From Microbacterium sp. RURRCA19A (lineage in GTDB: Bacteria > Actinomycetota > Actinomycetes > Actinomycetales > Microbacteriaceae), in NCBI RefSeq assembly GCF_900156455.1, contig NZ_FTNQ01000005.1:123752-187751 (forward strand): a DNA stretch of 64,000 nucleotides. The letters are read 5' to 3'. The notes under the pieces are model-generated. The model did not search any database, was not told the origin of the DNA, and was given only the letters and a program-made list of their open reading frames with translations. The position numbers were made by a program, and so were the translations under genes. Positions 16,280 through 25,022 of the stretch are shown piece after piece (the first letter of the stretch is position 1; each line of letters starts with the position of its first letter).

Positions 16280-19096
16280 TCAGACGGCGCCGGTGGCCGC
16301 GCGGACGGCGCGGTCCACGCGGTCCAGGACGTCGGGCGGGGTGAACATCAGGGCACTCGCGAGCGGACGGCCCGCGGCCCACACGGTGTCGTCGCGGACG
16401 GCGACGACACGCTCGGGTGCGACCTCGGCGAGCGTGTCGAGGAGCGCGGTGTAGGCGCGCGGGTCGTCGAGGACGGCGGCCAGCGACGCCTCGAGCCCGG
16501 GGAGCGGGGGAGCGGTCGATGCGGCCGGCACCGTCACCGTCCACTCGTGCGTCCCCGACCCCACGGTCGCCGGGACGACCGTGCCCTCCACCGGGATGCC
16601 GGGCAGATCGACCTCGGCGGTCGTGTTCGGGGGCACCACGGCGGTGATGCGGACGTGCTGCCCGTCGCGCCGCCACTGGACCGACGCCGTGCCGTACGGC
16701 GTCTCGTGCCGCGCCGAGGCGTGGTCGAGTGACGCGAGCGGGCGCGGGGCGATCCGCAGGCGACGGTAGCCCGGAGCCACGGGGGCGAGCCCGGCGACGG
16801 TGCGGTGCAGCCAGTCGGCCACGGCACCGAGGGCGTAGTGGTTGAACGAGGTCATCTCGCCGGGGTTCACCGACCCGTCCGGCAGCAGGCTGTCCCAGCG
16901 CTCCCAGACGGTGGTGGCGCCCATGGTGACGGGGTAGAGCCAGGACGGGCACTCGGTCTGCAGCAGCAGTCGTTCGGCCGCGGCGAGGTGACCGCCGTCG
17001 CTCAGCGCGTCGGCGACGAGGGGCGTGCCGACGAAGCCGGTGCCGATGCGGTACCCGCCCTCGCGGACGAGCGCGGCCAGGCGGTCGGCCAGAGCCGCCC
17101 GGGTGGGGGCGTCCCGCACGAGGTCGAAACGGAGCGCGAGCGCGTAGGCGGTCGGGGCGTCGCTCATCATGCGACCGGCGGGCGTGACGTACTCCGAGAC
17201 GAACGCGCGACGGCTGCGCTCGGCGAGGTCCCGGTAGAGATCGGCGTCCGCGTCATGGCCCAGGAGCGCGGCGGCTTCGGCGACGAGTCGCAGCGACCGC
17301 GCGAAGCACGCGGTGGCGACGATGTCGGCATCCACCTTCGCCTGTCCGGGCTTGTCCGGCGGCGCGGAAGGGTCGAGCCAGTCGCCCAGCTGCATCCGGC
17401 CGGCCCACAGCCCGCCGTCGCCGGCGTCGCGGCGCACGGTCTCGACCCAGGCGCGCATGCTCGGGTACTGCGCGGCCAGCACCGCGCGATCGCCGAAGCG
17501 CTCGTGCAGCACCGACGGGACGACGGTGGCCGCGTCGCCCCAGGCCGCGACCGGCCCGCCGCCGGCGAACGACGGCAGCGCCGCCGGGATCACGAGGGGG
17601 ACGACACCGTCGTGGCGCTCCTGTTCGAGGGCGAGGTCGCGCAGCCACGAGGTGAGGAAGCCGGCGCTGTCGTACAGGAAGCTCGCGGTCGGCGCGAACA
17701 CCTGCAGGTCGCCCGTCCATCCGAGGCGCTCGTCGCGCTGCGGGCAGTCCGTCGGGATCGACAGGAAGTTGCCGCGCATGCCCCACACGACGTTCTCGTG
17801 CAGCCGGTCCAGCAGCCCGTGCGACGACGAGAACCACCCGGTACGGACGAGATCGCTGTGCAGCACGACCGCCTCGACGTCGGCGTCGGCGATGTCGACG
17901 CCCTCGACCTGCGCGTAGCGGAAGCCGTAGAACGTGAAGCGGCTCTCGAGCACGTCGTCGCCGCCGGAGAGGACGAAGGATGCCTCCGCGCGGGCGTTGC
18001 GGAGGGGGCGCAGGGCCAGTTCGCCGGCGTCGAGCACCTCGGCGTGCCGCACGGTCACGCGCGTGCCGGCGGCGCCGCGGACCCGAAGGCGCAGGCGGCC
18101 GACGAGGTTCTGCCCGAAGTCGAGGACCGTGCCGCCGGAGGGCGTCTGCCGGCGCGCGGCGACCGGCGCCGACTGGATGCGACGGACGGGCGGCGCGACC
18201 CGCGCTTCGGGCGTGGGAATCGTTTCGTACCCCGGACGGGCGACGGCGCCGACGCGGGCGGGCGCCCAGGTCGCGCCGTCGGACACGGTCTGTCCCGCAC
18301 GGCGTAGGTCCTGCTCCTCGCCGGCGTAGATCCCGCTCGCGCGCACCGGGCCGTCGGCGGACGCCTCCCAGCCCGGGCCGGTCGCGGCGAGCGTCTCGAC
18401 GAGACCGTCCTCGTACGTCACCCGCAGCTGCGCGAGGAACGAGGGCTGGTCGCCGTAGACGCGGTCGGTGAACGTGAAGAAGCCGTACTTCTCGGTGTAC
18501 CACGCTCCCGCGAGCGTCGCCCCGAGGACGTTGTCGCCGACGGTGAGGAGCGCCGTCACATCGACCGTCTCGTGCACGAGACGGTCGCGGTAGGAGGTCC
18601 AGCCCGGCGAGAGCACGTCGTCGCTGACCGGCGTTCCGTTGATCTCGGGCTCGGCCGCGCCGAGCGCGGTCCAGAACAGCAGTGCGTGGTGCACCGGTCG
18701 CTCCAGCCGGAAGGAGGTCCGCACGAGGGCGGGCTGGGCCGCGGTCGCGGCGTCGGCGAGGCCGACGGGGGCGGCGACCCACTCGTCGGCGCCGAGGAAG
18801 CCCGCGGCGACGCGCAGCGGCACGCTCCACGGGCTCGTCGTGCCGGCGGTGTCGGTCACGCGGACGCGCACCTCCCGCTCCTCGCCGGGGGCGAGCGGGC
18901 GGAACGGCCAGTCCACGAGCACCGAGGCGTCGCCCTCGAGGGCGATCGTGTCGGTGCCGTCGGTCAGCTCGGCGCTGCGCTGACGCCAGTCCGGCGTCGC
19001 GGTCCGCACGCGCCACGACAGGCGCGGGTGCGCCGTCGCGACGAACGGGGTGTCCTCGCGCAGATCGGCGCGGAGGGCGACCTCGGCCACGCTCAC
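16280..19096 (-). CDS. GH78 alpha-L-rhamnosidase
   Basis: 938-aa intracellular glycosidase releasing terminal alpha-L-rhamnose. Domain order is an N-terminal Fn3-like region, two jelly-roll rhamnosidase-N modules, an (alpha/alpha)6 catalytic barrel at about residues 420-770 and a C-terminal beta-sandwich. The catalytic segment SIPTDCPQRDERLGWTGD at about residue 450 holds the acid Asp/Glu region. TTVWERWDSLLPDG at about 730 carries the second conserved Glu. It has no signal peptide. The GTG start at 19096 overlaps the GH43 stop. Rhamnose capping fits pectic or flavonoid glycan substrates imported by the operon's ABC system. Confidence 0.9.
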   Translation of the reverse strand: MSVAEVALRADLREDTPFVATAHPRLSWRVRTATPDWRQRSAELTDGTDTIALEGDASVLVDWPFRPLAPGEEREVRVRVTDTAGTTSPWSVPLRVAAGFLGADEWVAAPVGLADAATAAQPALVRTSFRLERPVHHALLFWTALGAAEPEINGTPVSDDVLSPGWTSYRDRLVHETVDVTALLTVGDNVLGATLAGAWYTEKYGFFTFTDRVYGDQPSFLAQLRVTYEDGLVETLAATGPGWEASADGPVRASGIYAGEEQDLRRAGQTVSDGATWAPARVGAVARPGYETIPTPEARVAPPVRRIQSAPVAARRQTPSGGTVLDFGQNLVGRLRLRVRGAAGTRVTVRHAEVLDAGELALRPLRNARAEASFVLSGGDDVLESRFTFYGFRYAQVEGVDIADADVEAVVLHSDLVRTGWFSSSHGLLDRLHENVVWGMRGNFLSIPTDCPQRDERLGWTGDLQVFAPTASFLYDSAGFLTSWLRDLALEQERHDGVVPLVIPAALPSFAGGGPVAAWGDAATVVPSVLHERFGDRAVLAAQYPSMRAWVETVRRDAGDGGLWAGRMQLGDWLDPSAPPDKPGQAKVDADIVATACFARSLRLVAEAAALLGHDADADLYRDLAERSRRAFVSEYVTPAGRMMSDAPTAYALALRFDLVRDAPTRAALADRLAALVREGGYRIGTGFVGTPLVADALSDGGHLAAAERLLLQTECPSWLYPVTMGATTVWERWDSLLPDGSVNPGEMTSFNHYALGAVADWLHRTVAGLAPVAPGYRRLRIAPRPLASLDHASARHETPYGTASVQWRRDGQHVRITAVVPPNTTAEVDLPGIPVEGTVVPATVGSGTHEWTVTVPAASTAPPLPGLEASLAAVLDDPRAYTALLDTLAEVAPERVVAVRDDTVWAAGRPLASALMFTPPDVLDRVDRAVRAATGAV

Positions 19097-20607
19097 TCGT
19101 CGTTCCCCTCGGACGTCCAGTTCGCGGCATCCACTCGGCCTTCGCGGGCGTACACGCCCACGACCCGGCCCGTGAAGGATTCCGCCGTCTCCGATGACAG
19201 GAACCGCCCGTCGACCTCCGCGAGATCGATGCGTCGCCCCTCGACGGTCGCGGCGAGGTGGAAGACGTCGCTCGTGCGGGCGAACCCCCGGTCGGTGTCG
19301 GGACGGCGCGACTCGATGTGGAGCGTGATCCGATCAGCGTCCAGCGGCACCGGCCACTCCCGGACGAGACCGGCGACGTTCGCGCGCGCCACGACGCGTC
19401 CTGCTCCCGCCTCGACCTCGACGTGGAAGTCCTCGTCGTAGCGCACGGCCAGCCCGCCGACGCCGGCGGTGCAGTCCAGCTCGATCGAGGTCGACTGCGT
19501 CAGGTGCTCCTGGCGCCGCCCGACGAACACGGGGCGCGGGTCGTCGAGGGTGGCACCGTCGGCCCGCAGCACGAGCCAGCCCGGCCGCGCGGTCAGGTCG
19601 GCGATCTCGGCGGGGAGCCTCCGCGGGGTGATCCATTCGCCGTCCAGCGGCACGTCGGGGGAGAACGTGACGTCCACCCGCGTGCCGGGGCGCGGGGCGA
19701 GCGCGACCGGCTCCATCGTGGGCCAGCCGTCCTCGTGCCAGTGCACGCGGGTGACGAACGTCTCGCGGCCCAGGGCCGAGAACGCGCGCGTCATGCTGCG
19801 CGGGCGGACGCCCAGCAGCACGCACAGCCACTCGCCGTCCGGGCCGATCACCAGGTCGCCGTGCCCGGTGTTCTGCACCGGGCGGATCGTCGAGCGGGCC
19901 GAGACCACGGGATTCGCGGGGCCTGTCTCGAAGGGACCCTCGGGGCGATCCGCGCGGGCGATCGAGACGCCGTGTCCGCGCTCGGTGCCCCCCTCGGCGA
20001 TGAGCAGATACCAGCGGCCGTCGATCTCGTAGAGATGCGGCGCCTCGGGGAACTGCCCGCCGGTGCCCGACCAGAGCGACCGCGGCTCCTCGAGGGCACG
20101 ATGCGTGTCGAGGTCGACGCGCGCCTGCAGGATGCCGAGGTGCCGACCGGCGTCCTCGCCGCCGAGGATCAGACCCGAGTAGGTCACGATCGCGGTGCCG
20201 TCGGCATCCCACGCGATGTCGGGGTCGATGCCGTCGAGCGAGGCGTGGCCCTCGGAGTCGGTGATGAGGTCGCCGTCGCTCCACGGCCCGGCGGGGTCGG
20301 TCGCGGTGAAGTGCAGCATGCCCCGGCCCGTGGCATCCGTCACGACGAGATGGAACACCCCGTCGCGATGCCGGAGGGTCGGCGCCCACGCGCCGCCCGC
20401 GGTGCGGACGTCCTCGACGCCGAGCTGCCCGGGACGCGTCGCGACGTGGCCGATGAGCTCCCACGTGACGAAGTCCGTCGACCGGTGGATCGGGATGCCG
20501 GGGAGGTACTCGAACGTCGAGGTCGCCAAGTACCAGGCGTCGCCGACGCGCACCGCCGAGGGGTCGGGGTGGAAGCCGGGGATCAGGGGGTTGGGGTACG
20601 TGGTCAT
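19093..20607 (-). CDS. GH43 beta-xylosidase/alpha-L-arabinofuranosidase
   Basis: 504-aa intracellular enzyme with an N-terminal five-bladed propeller and a C-terminal concanavalin-like beta-sandwich starting around residue 310. The catalytic Asp lies in PGFHPDPSAVRVGD near residue 15, the pKa-modulating Asp in DGIDPDIAWD at about 128, and the acid Glu in QFPEAPHLYEIDG at about 190. The two-domain form is typical of the larger GH43 xylosidase/arabinofuranosidase subfamilies. The ATG at 20607 overlaps the upstream esterase stop. The activity toward arabinose, xylose or both is not resolvable here. Confidence 0.88.
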   Translation of the reverse strand: MTTYPNPLIPGFHPDPSAVRVGDAWYLATSTFEYLPGIPIHRSTDFVTWELIGHVATRPGQLGVEDVRTAGGAWAPTLRHRDGVFHLVVTDATGRGMLHFTATDPAGPWSDGDLITDSEGHASLDGIDPDIAWDADGTAIVTYSGLILGGEDAGRHLGILQARVDLDTHRALEEPRSLWSGTGGQFPEAPHLYEIDGRWYLLIAEGGTERGHGVSIARADRPEGPFETGPANPVVSARSTIRPVQNTGHGDLVIGPDGEWLCVLLGVRPRSMTRAFSALGRETFVTRVHWHEDGWPTMEPVALAPRPGTRVDVTFSPDVPLDGEWITPRRLPAEIADLTARPGWLVLRADGATLDDPRPVFVGRRQEHLTQSTSIELDCTAGVGGLAVRYDEDFHVEVEAGAGRVVARANVAGLVREWPVPLDADRITLHIESRRPDTDRGFARTSDVFHLAATVEGRRIDLAEVDGRFLSSETAESFTGRVVGVYAREGRVDAANWTSEGNDE

Positions 20608-21728
20608 GCGGAGGTCTCCAGGGTCTGGCCGATCTCGGCCGCGAGGGCGATGGCGCGGGGATCGCCGCCGCCGGGCCACGGGCCGCGCACGATCGTCCAC
20701 GCGAAGGCGACGCCGGTGTCGGGGTCGACGCAGGCGAAGCAGCCCGCCGCGCCGTCGTGGCCGAAGGCCCTCGGTCCGCCGAACGGCATGGCCGCCGAGG
20801 GCTTCTGGAAGACGATCGCGTGCGCGCGGTCCTGCTGGCCGAGCACCTCGTCGAACCCGCGGACCTGCTGCTGGCCGATGGCCGCGACGGTCTCGGTGGA
20901 CAGGAACGGCGCGCGCCCGTCGACGCCCGTGACGGCGGCGGCGAGCAGCCGCGCGATGCCGCGGGCGCTGCCGGTGGCCGAGGTCGCCGGGTGCCCGTAG
21001 CCCCAGCTGCGGCGGTCGTTCGCCATGTCGACGCTCGAGCGTCCGGGGCCGAACACGAGCGCGCCCAGGGGTGTCGTCCGCCGCTCGCCGGGGCCCGTGG
21101 CGGGCGGGACCATCGGGAGGACGTCCACGCGGCGGGCCTCCTCTTCGGCGGGGAGGCCGAGGAAGAAGTCGATGCCGTGGGGAGCCCGGATCTCCTCCTC
21201 GTAGAAGGAGTGCAGGCTCCGGCCGGTCACGCGCTGCACGAGTTCGGCGCCGAGGGTGCCGATCGTCGTCGCGTGGTAGCCGAACGCGCTCCCCGGATGC
21301 CAGAACGGGACGCTCGCGGCCAGGCTCGCGGCGGCGGCGGTCTGGTCGAGCATGTCGAGGAAGTCCAGCGCCGGTGTGGCCTGGGGGAGTCCGGCCTGGT
21401 GCGACAGCAGCTGGCGCACCGTGACCGCCGCCTTGCCGGCCGCGGCGAACTCCGGCCAGTATTCCGCGACGGGGGCGTCGAGATCGAGCAGACCCCGCTC
21501 GACGAGCAGGCCTGCGGTGATCCCGATCGTGTTCTTCGACACCGAATAGGGCACCAGGACGCTGTCCTCGTCGAGGTGCGGCCCGCCCCACACGTCCAGC
21601 ACCGGGGTGCCGTGGTGGAACGCCGCGGCCTGGAACGACAGATCGGGATCCGCGGCCAGGGCCGCCGCCAGACGGTCGCCGGCGGCGGCGAGTCGCGGGT
21701 CGACGTGACCCTGCAGGGGGGCCGTCAC
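20604..21728 (-). CDS. Beta-lactamase-fold serine hydrolase, probable carbohydrate esterase
   Basis: 374-aa class C beta-lactamase-like serine hydrolase (EstB/PBP fold). The nucleophile motif SxxK is seen as SVSKNT at about residue 65, with a Tyr motif YHA at about 158 and a HDG triad near the C-terminus (AFGHDGAAG). No signal peptide is seen, so a drug-resistance beta-lactamase is unlikely. Placed between GH3 and GH43 genes with GTGA overlaps on both sides, a role in removing acyl or acetyl groups from imported oligosaccharides is the best inference. I chose the GTG at 21728, five codons inside the longest frame, because it gives the same 4-nt overlap as other junctions here. Confidence 0.78.
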   Translation of the reverse strand: MTAPLQGHVDPRLAAAGDRLAAALAADPDLSFQAAAFHHGTPVLDVWGGPHLDEDSVLVPYSVSKNTIGITAGLLVERGLLDLDAPVAEYWPEFAAAGKAAVTVRQLLSHQAGLPQATPALDFLDMLDQTAAAASLAASVPFWHPGSAFGYHATTIGTLGAELVQRVTGRSLHSFYEEEIRAPHGIDFFLGLPAEEEARRVDVLPMVPPATGPGERRTTPLGALVFGPGRSSVDMANDRRSWGYGHPATSATGSARGIARLLAAAVTGVDGRAPFLSTETVAAIGQQQVRGFDEVLGQQDRAHAIVFQKPSAAMPFGGPRAFGHDGAAGCFACVDPDTGVAFAWTIVRGPWPGGGDPRAIALAAEIGQTLETSA

Positions 21729-24151
21729 TCGCCCGCCTCCCACTCCACGGTCAGCGGCGTCTCCACGACGGAGGCTCCGACGCGCAGCGTGAAGGCACCG
21801 GCCTCGACCTCCCAGCCGCCGTTCCAGTGGGCGAGCCGACGGGCCGGGACACCGACACGGATCGTGGCGGTCTCGCCCGCCGCCGCGCGGACGACGCCGA
21901 AGCCCACGAGCCAGCGCACGGGACGGTCGACCTCCGAGTCGGCGCGCTCCGCGTACACCTGCACGACCTGGCCGCCTGCGCGTGCGCCCGTGTTGGTCAG
22001 GGTCACCACGACATCATCGCCGTCGCGCACGACCCCGTCCCACGACCACGTCGTGTAGCCGAGGCCGTGACCGAAGGGGAACGCGGGGCGCGTGTCCGAA
22101 CGCAGCCACGCGCGATAGCCGATGTGGATGCCCTCGCTGTAGCGCAGGACGCCCTGGTCGGGCGTGACGTCCCGGACCGGGACGTCCGCGAGCGCCGCGG
22201 GCCAGGTGGTGGGGAGTCGTCCGCCGGGTTCGGCGGCGCCGGTGAGGACGTCCGCGAGCGCGGTGCCGAACTCCTGACCGCCGAAGTAGCCCTGCACGAT
22301 CGCGGCGGCGTCGTCGGCCCACGGCAGCACGACCGGCGAACCCGCGTTGATGATCACGATCGTGCGGGGGTTGGCGGCGACGACGGCGCGGACGAGATCG
22401 TCCTGACGTCCGGGCAGATCGAGGTTCTCGCGGTCGTAGCCCTCGGACTCGACCTTGGAGTTGGTGCCGACCACGACGACCGCGACATCGGCGGCCGCGG
22501 CGGCCGCGGCCGCGCGGGCGATGAGCTCATCGGCATCCGTGTTCTCCGGCGCGATGCCGAGCGTGACGCTCATCGCCCCCGGGATGCCGCCCTCGTCGCT
22601 GCGGTCGAACTCGGCGCGGATCGCGATCTCGCGTCCTGCCTCGACGGTCACCGCCGCGGTCAGCGACGGGGGGTTGAGGAATGCCGCGCCGAGGTCCGAC
22701 CCCTCGACCACCGGCGCATCGTCGAGCAGGAGCTCGCCGTCGACGAAGAGACGTCCGGGGTACGCGCCCGCGAATCCGAGTTGGATGGTGCCCGTCACGT
22801 CGGGGGTGTAGACGGTCTCGAGCACGAGGGTGCGCGTCTGCGCGATGGGGGCGTCGCCCCCGAACCACACCAGCGCCGTCGCGCGACGGTCCTCGGTGAA
22901 GAGCTCCTGTCCGGCGTCGCCGAGGAAAGTCACGCGCATGCCGAGGCGTCCGGTGGCGGGGTTGCGCAGCTGCGCGAGGGGGATCTCAGCCACGCCCTCC
23001 TGCACGACGGCGCCCAGCTGGTAGGCGACGCGGTCGGATCCGTAGGCGCGGCGCAGTCCTTCCAGCGGCGAGACGATCCGCTCGGGCACGACCGTCGCGC
23101 TGCCACCGCCCTGCGTGCGGGCGTCCCGCGCGTTCTGGCCGATCACCGCGAGCGACGTGATCGACGCGGGCGCGAGGGGCAGGATGCCGTCGTTGGCGAG
23201 CAGGACCGTGCCGGCGACCCCCGACTCGCGCGCGAAGGCCGTGGCATCCAGAGGGGCGGGCTCGATCGCGGGGCCGTCGCCGAGGGCCCCGACGCGTTCG
23301 GCGAGCAGCAGCATGCGCAGCACCTTGCGGTCGAGGTCGGCCTCGGGGACCCGTCCGTCGCGGACGGCGTCGGCGAGGTCGGCCCACGCCGGGGCCGGGC
23401 CGGGCATCGCCAGGTCCTGCGAGGCGGTGGCGGCATCCAGCGAACGCACCGCGGTCCAGTCGCTCATCACGACGCCGTCGAAGCCCCACTCGGAGTTCAG
23501 CGGCGTCTCGAGGAGGTCGTTCTCGGTCATCGTCACACCGTCGACCGAGTTGTAGGAGCTCATGATCGACCAGGCGCCCGCCTCCACGGCGCGCTCGAAC
23601 GGCGCGAGGTAGAGCTCGCGCAGGGTGCGCTCGTCCATCTGCACGTCGACGGTGAAGCGATCGGTCTCGGAGTCGTTCGCGACGTAGTGCTTGGGGGTCG
23701 CGGCGACACCGTTGTCCTGCAGACCGCGCACGTACGCGGCGCCGAGCTCGGCGGACAGCTCCGGGTCTTCGCTCAGGCATTCGAAGTGCCGGCCGCCCAG
23801 CGGTGAACGGTGCAGGTTGATGGTCGGTCCGAGCACCACGTCCACGCCCTTGCGCCGGGCCTCGGCGGCCGCCGCCGCGCCGTAGCGGTACGCCAGCTCG
23901 ACGTCCCAGGAAGCGGCGAGGGCCGATCCCGACGGCATGTTCAGCGAGGGCTCGCGCTCGTCCCACCGCGGTCCGCGGACACCGGCCGGACCGTCGGACA
24001 GCGTCATGGCGCGCAGCCCGATCTCGGGCAGCGGAACGGTCGTCCAGAAATCGGCGCCCTGCACGAGGGCCGCCTTCTGCTCGAGGGTGAGCTTCTCCAG
24101 CAGGGGGACGAGGTGGGCGGTCGCGGGCGCGTCGACAGAAGGCAGGGTCAC
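21725..24151 (-). CDS. GH3 beta-glycosidase with PA14 insertion
   Basis: 808-aa intracellular GH3 enzyme. Order of domains: catalytic barrel (about 1-290), the first half of the alpha/beta sandwich, a PA14 insertion at about 390-540, the second half of the sandwich and a C-terminal Fn3-like domain (about 690-800). The nucleophile Asp is in VVMSDWTAV at about residue 231, and substrate-site KHYVANDSETDR is at about 155. It is 34 nt after the ABC ATPase gene in the same direction. It is a paralogue of the GH3 half of the fusion protein at 42349. Probable activity is beta-glucosidase, beta-xylosidase or similar. Confidence 0.88.
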   Translation of the reverse strand: MTLPSVDAPATAHLVPLLEKLTLEQKAALVQGADFWTTVPLPEIGLRAMTLSDGPAGVRGPRWDEREPSLNMPSGSALAASWDVELAYRYGAAAAAEARRKGVDVVLGPTINLHRSPLGGRHFECLSEDPELSAELGAAYVRGLQDNGVAATPKHYVANDSETDRFTVDVQMDERTLRELYLAPFERAVEAGAWSIMSSYNSVDGVTMTENDLLETPLNSEWGFDGVVMSDWTAVRSLDAATASQDLAMPGPAPAWADLADAVRDGRVPEADLDRKVLRMLLLAERVGALGDGPAIEPAPLDATAFARESGVAGTVLLANDGILPLAPASITSLAVIGQNARDARTQGGGSATVVPERIVSPLEGLRRAYGSDRVAYQLGAVVQEGVAEIPLAQLRNPATGRLGMRVTFLGDAGQELFTEDRRATALVWFGGDAPIAQTRTLVLETVYTPDVTGTIQLGFAGAYPGRLFVDGELLLDDAPVVEGSDLGAAFLNPPSLTAAVTVEAGREIAIRAEFDRSDEGGIPGAMSVTLGIAPENTDADELIARAAAAAAAADVAVVVVGTNSKVESEGYDRENLDLPGRQDDLVRAVVAANPRTIVIINAGSPVVLPWADDAAAIVQGYFGGQEFGTALADVLTGAAEPGGRLPTTWPAALADVPVRDVTPDQGVLRYSEGIHIGYRAWLRSDTRPAFPFGHGLGYTTWSWDGVVRDGDDVVVTLTNTGARAGGQVVQVYAERADSEVDRPVRWLVGFGVVRAAAGETATIRVGVPARRLAHWNGGWEVEAGAFTLRVGASVVETPLTVEWEAGE

Positions 24152-24185
24152 GATGATCTTTCCGGGTACGAGGAGGACGAGACGG

Positions 24186-25022
24186 TCAGGATGCCGAAGA
24201 GGCCAGGAGCGCGCGACGGGCGGCGCGACGCTCCTCCTGCCGGTCGGGGTCGGGGACGGGCGCGGCCATGAAGAGGCGCTGCGTGTAGGGGTGCTCGGGA
24301 CGCGAGGTCACGCGCTCGGCGGGACCGGTCTCGACGATCTCGCCCTTGTACATCACGGCCACACGGTGACTGATGTGACGCACGACCGCGAGGTCGTGTG
24401 TGACGAAGAGGTAGGCGACCCCGGTGCGGTTCTGGATCTCGATGAACAGGTCCAGCACACGCGCCTGCGTCGACAGGTCGAGCGCCGACACCGGCTCGTC
24501 GCACACGATGAGCTTCGGCTGCAGGGCGAGCGCGCGCGCGATCGCGATGCGCTGACGCTGACCGCCGGAGAACTCCCGGGGGAGGCGGCTGCGCGCATCG
24601 GAGGGGAGCCCCACCTGATCGAGCAGATCGCGCACGCGGGACCGGGCCTCGGATCCCGCGACGCCCGACGCCGTCAGCGGCTCGGCGAGGATCTGCTCGA
24701 TCGTCATCGAGGGGTTGAGCGACGAGTAGGGGTCCTGGAAGACGACCTGGATCTCCGAGCTCAGCGCCCGGCGCTGGGCGCGGCCGAGGTGCGAGATGTC
24801 GCGTCCGCCATAGGTGACGGTGCCACCGCTGACCGGCGCGAGACCCAGGACCGCACGGCCCAGCGTCGTCTTGCCCGAGCCGGACTCGCCGACCAGGCCC
24901 ATCGTCTCGCCGGGCAGGATGTCCAGCGACACCCCCTTCAGGGCGCGGAAGGGCTGGGCGCGGAAACCCTTGCCCGGGTACTCGACGACGAGGTCGTCGA
25001 CCGTGAGCAGCGGAGCGGTCAT
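24186..25022 (-). CDS. Dipeptide/oligosaccharide ABC transporter ATPase (OppF/DppF type)
   Basis: 278-aa cytoplasmic ATPase with Walker A GESGSGKTT at about residue 45, Q-loop VVFQDPYSSLNP, signature FSGGQRQR at about 158, Walker B LIVCDEP and H-loop THD. The oligopeptide-importer C-terminal extension (HPYTQRLFMAAPVPDPD) is present. Its ATG overlaps the stop of the permease-ATPase fusion (ATGA). Together with the fusion, the DppB-like permease and the binding protein it makes a full importer. With five carbohydrate-active genes downstream, the load is probably an oligosaccharide, not a peptide. Confidence 0.9.
   Translation of the reverse strand: MTAPLLTVDDLVVEYPGKGFRAQPFRALKGVSLDILPGETMGLVGESGSGKTTLGRAVLGLAPVSGGTVTYGGRDISHLGRAQRRALSSEIQVVFQDPYSSLNPSMTIEQILAEPLTASGVAGSEARSRVRDLLDQVGLPSDARSRLPREFSGGQRQRIAIARALALQPKLIVCDEPVSALDLSTQARVLDLFIEIQNRTGVAYLFVTHDLAVVRHISHRVAVMYKGEIVETGPAERVTSRPEHPYTQRLFMAAPVPDPDRQEERRAARRALLASSAS

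Noticed and set aside
20604..21728. Antibiotic-resistance beta-lactamase
   Set aside because: SxxK fold is present but there is no export signal, and the gene lies inside a glycosidase operon; esterase is more likely.
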